From positions 124,001 to 188,000 of the forward strand of contig JADJBE010000003.1 in NCBI GenBank assembly GCA_016703895.1: a stretch of 64,000 nucleotides of DNA. Direction: 5' to 3'. The notes under the pieces were generated by a model. It searched no databases and had not been told where the DNA came from. It was given only the letters and a program-made list of their open reading frames with translations. Below, piece after piece: positions 59,033 through 64,000 of the stretch. The position numbers were made by a program, and so were the translations under genes. Each line of letters starts with the position of its first letter. The first letter of the stretch is position 1. This DNA is from Pseudomonadota bacterium. Its GTDB lineage: Bacteria > Pseudomonadota > Gammaproteobacteria > Steroidobacterales > Steroidobacteraceae.

Positions 59033-59623
59033 CTATTTGCCTAGCATCTTGCCGGCCATGCCCAGAATGTCGTCCAGCGGGTTGCCGTTGCCGTTCAAAT
59101 CCAGCAACGAGCCCATACCGGGAGCCGCCGCTTGCGAGCCGTTGCTGCCGCCCAGCAGACTGCCGAGCAGGCCACCCAAGCCGCCGCCGGGCTGTGCCTC
59201 GACTTGCGCCGTTCGGCCCGTGCCGGACTTCGCCATATACCCTGCAACCAGCATCGCCAGGATCGGCAACATCTTCCTGAGGAGCGACGGGTCTAGTCCG
59301 GTCTGCGACGAGGCGTTCTGTGCCACGGCGCGACTCACGTCCTTGCTGCCGAAAATCTGGCCCAGCACATCGTTACCTTGGGACACGTTCGTCGCCTGCG
59401 GCGCCAGAACGTTCTCCAGCAGACCACCACCGCCAAGTTTGCCCAGAAGACCTGCCAATCCTTCGAGGCCCGTAGGCTGCGCCTGCGCCTGTTTGGTGAA
59501 GCCGCCGAGGATTGCTGGCAACAGTGCTGCTGCGCCGCTCGAGGCTTGGCTCTCGGTGACACCGAGTTCACGGGCAACGGATTGCAAGCCGCCGAGCTGA
59601 TTGAGTACGTCCATGATCTGCAT
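59033..59623 (-). CDS. DUF937 domain protein
   Basis: 196 residues. The helical DUF937 region is visible (MDVLNQLGGLQSVARELGVTE, ALLPAILGGFTKQ, NASSQTGLDPSLLRKMLPILAMLVAGYMAK). It is followed by a Gly/Leu/Ser-rich tail (GGGLGGLLGSLLGGSNG). Function unknown. The start may be ATG 59623 or 59614. Confidence 0.8.
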   Translation of the reverse strand: MQIMDVLNQLGGLQSVARELGVTESQASSGAAALLPAILGGFTKQAQAQPTGLEGLAGLLGKLGGGGLLENVLAPQATNVSQGNDVLGQIFGSKDVSRAVAQNASSQTGLDPSLLRKMLPILAMLVAGYMAKSGTGRTAQVEAQPGGGLGGLLGSLLGGSNGSQAAAPGMGSLLDLNGNGNPLDDILGMAGKMLGK

Positions 59624-59771
59624 GTTTTAGTCCTTTTTTGTAGGCGTTGTCTGGCAACACCGGACTCTATACGACTTGCGAAGAGGGGAGAGAAAAGCGG
59701 ACCCATCCTTGCGCCCGCCAGCAAGAATGCTAGCCCACGGGCGGCGAGCACACTGTCAACAAAGGTCAATA

Positions 59772-59847
59772 TGGCTCCCTGGGTTGGACTCGAACCAACG
59801 ACCAACGGATTAACAGTCCGACGCTCTACCGACTGAGCTACCAGGGA
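59772..59847 (-). tRNA. tRNA-Asn (anticodon GTT)
   Basis: 76 bases including the encoded CCA. Acceptor stem TCCCTGG / CCAGGGA, D-arm with AGCTCAG...GTAGAGC, anticodon loop CTGTTAATC and T-arm GTTCGAGTC all fold normally. It lies alone between the DUF937 gene and the TonB receptor. Confidence 0.97.
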
Positions 59848-59915
59848 ACGGCTAGGAGGGCGGGAATTCTCGTGGCAGCGGCTAGCGACGTCAAGCAACC
59901 GCGCCGAATTTAGTC

Positions 59916-59955
59916 AAAAAAAGCGCCGCACGGTTGCCCCTGCGGCGCTCTTTTT
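59916..59955. terminator. bidirectional terminator after the TonB receptor gene
   Basis: A 9-bp stem agcgccgca / tgcggcgct with a 10-base loop. It has seven A on the left and five or more T on the right, so either strand reads stem plus U-run. It ends the minus-strand TonB receptor transcript 10 bases after its stop. Confidence 0.88.
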
Positions 59956-59964
59956 CAAGCGGCG

Positions 59965-62350
59965 TTACTTGAAGTTGAACGCGGCGGTCATGCCATAGGT
60001 ACGGCGGTCGCCCAAGTTGGCCACATAGCCGTTCGAGAACCCCAAGAACAGCGAGTTGGCGACGTACTTCTTGTCGAGCAGGTTCTTAGCCCACACCGAC
60101 ACTTCCCAGGCACCATCCGTACCTGAGAAACCGGCGCGTGCATTGACGAGCGTGCGAGCCGGCACCCAACCCACGTTCAGCAGCTCCATGTACTGCTTCG
60201 ATTGGTAGGTGACGTCGCCGCGCACGAAGTAGTTGTTGCCACCGGCGGTATTGCCCGAGTACTGCGTGCCGAGGTTGGCCTGCAGCTTCGGCACACGGTT
60301 GAGCGTATTGCCACCGATGTCAGCATTGACCGGGCATACCGTGCCGTCGCACCAGTTATCGAGTGCTGCCTCAATGTAAATGATGCCGTCGTCGAAGGTT
60401 GGGTTGTTATAGGACAGCCCAAGGTTCATGCGAATCGCGTCGGTCGCCACCCACACACCTTCGAACTCCGCGCCGTAGGTGGTGGCGCCGCCGATATTGT
60501 CGATCTGCACCGGGTCCTGCGGACCGCCGCCGATCGCAGTCGTATTGATCTGCAGGTCGGACCAGTCGATGTAGTAGACCGCGAGATTGGCGAGCAGACG
60601 ACCGTCGAGGAAGGTGTTCTTGGAGCCGATTTCGTAGGTCCAGTTACTTTCTTCTTCGTAAGTCGCCTGCGATGGATCAATCGGGCGCCCGGTGTTAGCC
60701 AGGATTGGACTGTTGAAGCCACCGGACTTGATGCCTTGCGCAAACGACCCATAGAGCAGGTGCCCTGGGGACAGCGTGTAATCCACCGTGAGGCGCGGTG
60801 TGAAGGCGTTGAAAGACGCCGACGCAGCCGTGTTTGCAATGCCGACGGTTTCAACGGCCTTGTCGTCCTCCGAGTAGCGACCCTCGAGGTTAAACTTCAG
60901 CCGTCCGTCCAGCAGTTTGAGGCCGACCTGTGCGAACAACGCCTCGGTCTTGTCCTCGAACAGGTCCGGGTTGGGATCAGTGTTCGGCAGGTCGCGTAAC
61001 GGAATCGAGCCGAGTGGCGCGAGTGTGTAGCCGATCGCCTCGTAGACGTCGGTGGACTTGTAGTGGAAGTAGCCTAACGACGCGTTGAAGATGCTGTCCG
61101 GATCGTAGGACAGGCGGATCTCGTGTGAGTCTGCCTCAAGCCCGCCGTTCGGCTGTGAATCGAATACAACCTGACCCGCCGAGAAGTTCAACAGCGACAT
61201 CGGGTTGCCCGACCCGTTGATCGCGTCCGGAATCGACTGACCACCCGAGCGGATACGCGACTTGGCGCGCCCGAACTGATAGCTCGCCTTCACCGTGTCG
61301 CTGATGTCCCAGCCGGCCTTGGCGCTCAGAATTTCGTTGATGCCCTGCTGGCCCACGGAGCGTGGGTCGCGAATCAGCTTTTCACCGCTGCCGCTGCCCG
61401 GCGGTAACTCGGCGGTCAACTCACCGCACCACAGCGCATTGTTAGCACCGAGGAAACCCAGCATCGGCTGGGTGGTCCGAGAGCAGTTCAGCGTATTTTG
61501 GTTGAAAAAACCAAAGAAGGAAATACCGTCACGACCCATGCGGGTGAAGCTCGCCCGTGACTCTTGGTTGATCTCGTTGCGGTAGTAAGCGAGATCGGCA
61601 ACCAGTGAATCGGTCGGCGTGAAACGCAAGGCTGCAGCGATCGTCTGGTTTGTCGTAGCCGCCCAGATTGCCGTCGGTGCCGGGGCTGATGTTGTCATCG
61701 GCGAGCGGGTGGCCATTCTCCCACGTGCCGTCGAACGATTCCTTGCCGAAAGTCACGAGTCCCAGCAGCTTCTCGCCGATGATCGGGCCGCTGAATGTCG
61801 CTTTACCGCCAAACAACTTGTCGGAGCCCAAGCTAACAGACACGTCTGCTTCGAAGGCTTCCGTGGGCTTCTTGGTGACATAGTTGATCGCGCCACCGAA
61901 TGAGTTCTGACCGTAAGTGGCCGACTGCGGGCCCTTGAGAACTTCGATCCGATCGAGCGACACGACGCCCACGTCGATCATGTAGGAGCGCTGCAGATAC
62001 ACGCCATCGAGGAATGTCGACACGTTCTGCACGGGGTTGTTCAGGCGCACTTGATTCTGGCCGCGGATCACGGGCGCCTCGAGCGCACCGCCGTAGTCCT
62101 CGAATGACAGGCCGGGCGTGTAAGCGGCAATGTCACCCATGCTCGAAATGCCGAGGTTGTCGAGTTGCTTCTCGCTGAACGCCGTGACGGCAACCGGGAT
62201 TTCCTGCAGGTTCTCGTCGCGCTTACGCGCCGAGACGATAATTTCTTCTAGTAGTTGGACCTGCGGCTGCTGCGCCTGCACTGGGGGTGAACCCGTGATG
62301 GCTGCGGCAACAGCGCTAATGAGAACCAGTGACGTCGAACGATTGACCAT
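59965..62350 (-). CDS. TonB-dependent outer membrane receptor (frameshift at 61647-61648)
   Basis: About 795 residues after repair. A signal peptide (about 1-27) is followed by a plug domain (EEIIVSARKRDENLQEIPVA, LKGPQSATYGQNSFGGAINY) and a 22-strand barrel ending in Phe (TAAFNFK). One extra C breaks the frame at the expected GGYDKQTIAAALRFTPTD. The receptor imports a scarce nutrient through TonB energy. The subtype is the broad group common in Sphingomonas- and Steroidobacter-like bacteria, so the ligand is unknown. No regulator, transporter or enzyme partner lies beside it. Confidence 0.92.
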
Positions 62351-62464
62351 TGTCGAGATGCTCCCCAAGGCAAAAACTCAGCGGGGAGCCTAGCACAGGG
62401 CATTTGCCACTGTACCGGTCTCGCGACGATTGCCATGCATTCCTTGTATGGGTAGCCAGATATA

Positions 62465-62482
62465 TGTTGTATCCTGACAACA
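62465..62482. promoter_or_regulatory. inverted repeat, possible operator upstream of the TonB receptor
   Basis: TGTTGT, six bases, ACAACA: perfect 6-bp arms in the 163-base gap between aspC and the receptor gene. The size fits a GntR-, LacI- or TetR-type operator, but no regulator gene is adjacent. Confidence 0.3.
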
Positions 62483-62513
62483 CATGCGAATGAACTCGCC
62501 GATGGTTATGTTC

Positions 62514-63719
62514 TCAGGCGGTCTTGGCGATCACACCGCGTTCCAGCGCACCCCGGATCCGAGCGACCGCCTTCTCCAGCGTCTCCATGCTGCACGCGAA
62601 CGAAATCCGCATGTGGCCCGGCGCGCCGAAGCCGGAACCGGCAACCACGGCCACGCCCGCGTCATTGATTAGTCGCTCCGCAAACGCGTTGTCGTCACGG
62701 CAGCCGAGCGCGGCCATTGCACCGCTCACGTCCGCCCAAGCGTAGAACGCGCCCGAGGCCGGCAGACAAGTCACGCCGGGCAGGGTGTTGAGCGCAGCTA
62801 CAATATAGTCATGTCGCTTCTTGAACTGCGCGTTCATCTCGGCGACGCACTGCTGATCCCCGTTGAGTGCGGCCACCGCCGCCTTTTGCGAAATGCTTGA
62901 GGCGTTCGAGGTGGACTGACCCTGGATCGTGGTCATGGCGGTGACGATTTCCTTCGGGCCGCCGCAATAGCCAATGCGCCAGCCAGTCATCGCATAGGCC
63001 TTTGAAATTCCATTGATCGTCACGGTGCGGTCGTAGAGTTCGGGCACCACTGACAGCAGGCTCGAGAATTTTTCGTCCCCCCAGAAGATGTGCTCGTACA
63101 TGTCATCAGTGCCGATGACGACGCGCGGATGTTCGAGCAGCACGTCGCCGAGCGCACGCCACTCGGCGCGCGTGTAGGCGGCGCCGGTTGGGTTGCAGGG
63201 GCTGTTGATCAGCAGCAAACGCGTCTGCGGCGTTATCGCAGCTTCGAGTTGGCGCGGCGTGAGCTTGTAGCCCTGCTTGGCGCTACAGTCAGGTGTCACG
63301 GGCAGACCATCGGCCAGCATCACCATGTCCGGGTACGAGACCCAATAGGGCGCCGGGATCACCGCCTCGTCGCCCGGGTCCAGCACTGCCATGCACAAGT
63401 TGTAGAGCGTCTGTTTGGCGCCCGATGACACCAGAATCTGCGCGCGCTCGTAGTCGAGCTGATTGTCGCGCTTGAACTTGGCGATGATCGCGTCCTTCAG
63501 TTCCGGGATACCGTCGACGGTGGTGTAGCGGGTAAACCCGGTGCGGATCGCTTCGATGCCCGCGGCTGCAATGTGCTCCGGCGTATTGAAGTCCGGCTCG
63601 CCTGCGCCCAGGCTAATGATGTCCTTGCCCTCGGCTTTGAGCTTGGCGGCGCGCGCGGTGACGGCGAGAGTGGGCGAGGGCTTGACGCGCTGAACGCGTC
63701 GCGACAGGGCTACTGGCAC
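62514..63719 (-). CDS. pyridoxal phosphate-dependent aspartate aminotransferase (class I)
   Basis: 401 residues from GTG 63719. The PLP lysine is in NGISKAYAMTGWRIGYCGG. Other motifs are SLGAGEPDFNTPEHI, NSPCNPTGAAYTRAEW and the C-terminal Arg in HMRISFACS. It resembles the Thermus/Rhizobium type (AspAT subgroup I-gamma) more than E. coli AspC. Substrate could be aspartate and, in some relatives, prephenate. Open frame continues upstream over uvrB's 5' end; GTG 63719 gives the family N-terminus LSRRVQRVKPSPTLAV and avoids overlap with uvrB. Confidence 0.9.
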   Translation of the reverse strand: MPVALSRRVQRVKPSPTLAVTARAAKLKAEGKDIISLGAGEPDFNTPEHIAAAGIEAIRTGFTRYTTVDGIPELKDAIIAKFKRDNQLDYERAQILVSSGAKQTLYNLCMAVLDPGDEAVIPAPYWVSYPDMVMLADGLPVTPDCSAKQGYKLTPRQLEAAITPQTRLLLINSPCNPTGAAYTRAEWRALGDVLLEHPRVVIGTDDMYEHIFWGDEKFSSLLSVVPELYDRTVTINGISKAYAMTGWRIGYCGGPKEIVTAMTTIQGQSTSNASSISQKAAVAALNGDQQCVAEMNAQFKKRHDYIVAALNTLPGVTCLPASGAFYAWADVSGAMAALGCRDDNAFAERLINDAGVAVVAGSGFGAPGHMRISFACSMETLEKAVARIRGALERGVIAKTA

Positions 63720-63748
63720 GAGTGGTCTTCCGGCTGTGGGGGACGCGG

Positions 63749-63754
63749 TATGAT
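63749..63754 (+). promoter_or_regulatory. candidate -10 of uvrB
   Basis: TATGAT, 5 of 6 from consensus, 35 bases before the uvrB ATG in the gap divergent from the aminotransferase. No clear -35 or LexA box is visible. Confidence 0.3.
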
Positions 63755-63789
63755 ACGCGATTGCCCGCGCCTGCAGCACCCAGATCTCC

Positions 63790-64000
63790 ATGGAACAACG
63801 TCTATTTCAACTTGAGTCCGAGTATTCACCGGCCGGCGACCAACCCGCCGCGATCAGTGGTCTGGTGCAAGGGCTGCGCGATGGACTGGCGCATCAGACG
63901 TTGCTCGGCGTCACGGGCTCAGGCAAGACTTACACCATTGCCAACGTCATCCAGCAGGTGCAGCGCCCAACCATGGTGCTGGCCCATAACAAGACGCTGG
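63790..64000 (+). CDS. uvrB: excinuclease ABC subunit B (3' truncated by window edge)
   Basis: The first 70 residues of UvrB, the damage-verifying helicase-like subunit of nucleotide excision repair. YSPAGDQPAAISGLVQGL and Walker A GVTGSGKTYTIAN (near residue 39) are near-universal. The ATG at 63790 matches the family start. The remainder lies beyond the window. Confidence 0.96.
   Translation, partial: MEQRLFQLESEYSPAGDQPAAISGLVQGLRDGLAHQTLLGVTGSGKTYTIANVIQQVQRPTMVLAHNKTL

Overview
The window is 64 kb of high-GC, densely packed bacterial chromosome. Gene content and order point to a gammaproteobacterium: nusA-infB-rbfA-truB-rpsO-pnp, smc-zipA-ligA, trpS-scpA-scpB-rluB, gyrA-serC-serA-pheA-hisC-aroA-cmk-rpsA-ihfB-lapB, plus zipA, cbpAM and lapB. 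The long histone-like tail on DksA and the trpS/scp order recall Xanthomonadales- or Steroidobacterales-type lineages. That placement is inference, and nothing in the sequence names a genus.

Layout. 1-7.6 kb holds translation and RNA metabolism (nusA 3' part, infB, rbfA, truB, rpsO, pnp). 7.6-10.6 kb on the minus strand holds phaR, gluQ, dksA and queF. 10.7-17.2 kb holds smc, zipA and ligA. 17.2-18.5 kb holds a lipoprotein parvulin and bolA. 18.5-23.1 kb holds yciO, trpS, scpA, scpB and an RluB-like protein that appears to have lost its catalytic Asp. 23-27.4 kb on the minus strand holds an SDR, a squalene/phytoene-synthase-like protein, rmuC, gph and ubiG. 27.6-41.5 kb holds gyrA, the serine/aromatic/histidine block, cmk, rpsA, ihfB, lapB, comEA and galU.

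41.7-48.2 kb is the most distinctive region. It is one tightly spaced operon with a complete coenzyme F420 pathway (cofE, cofD, cofC, fused cofG-cofH), an NADPH:F420 oxidoreductase and a luciferase-like, probably F420-dependent, oxidoreductase. Together these genes could make F420, reduce it and use it. F420 is best known from archaea and Actinobacteria and is rare in Gammaproteobacteria. 48.3-57.4 kb is accessory: an NAD(P)-binding reductase, a lipoprotein methyltransferase, NnrS, CbpA/CbpM, ergothioneine genes egtB and egtD, an AmiE-like hydrolase and a YeiH transporter. 57.6-64 kb holds a PEP-CTERM protein, a PAP/fibrillin-like protein, a DUF937 protein, tRNA-Asn, a TonB-dependent receptor, an aspartate aminotransferase and the start of uvrB.

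Data quality. At least nine genes, including essential ones (gyrA, rpsA, ligA, aroA), are broken by indels of a few bases, most of them in short homopolymer runs. Reading them together restores normal proteins, so these look like sequencing or assembly errors rather than pseudogenes. I saw no CRISPR array, insertion sequence, rRNA or prophage. No gene-free stretch exceeds 300 bases.
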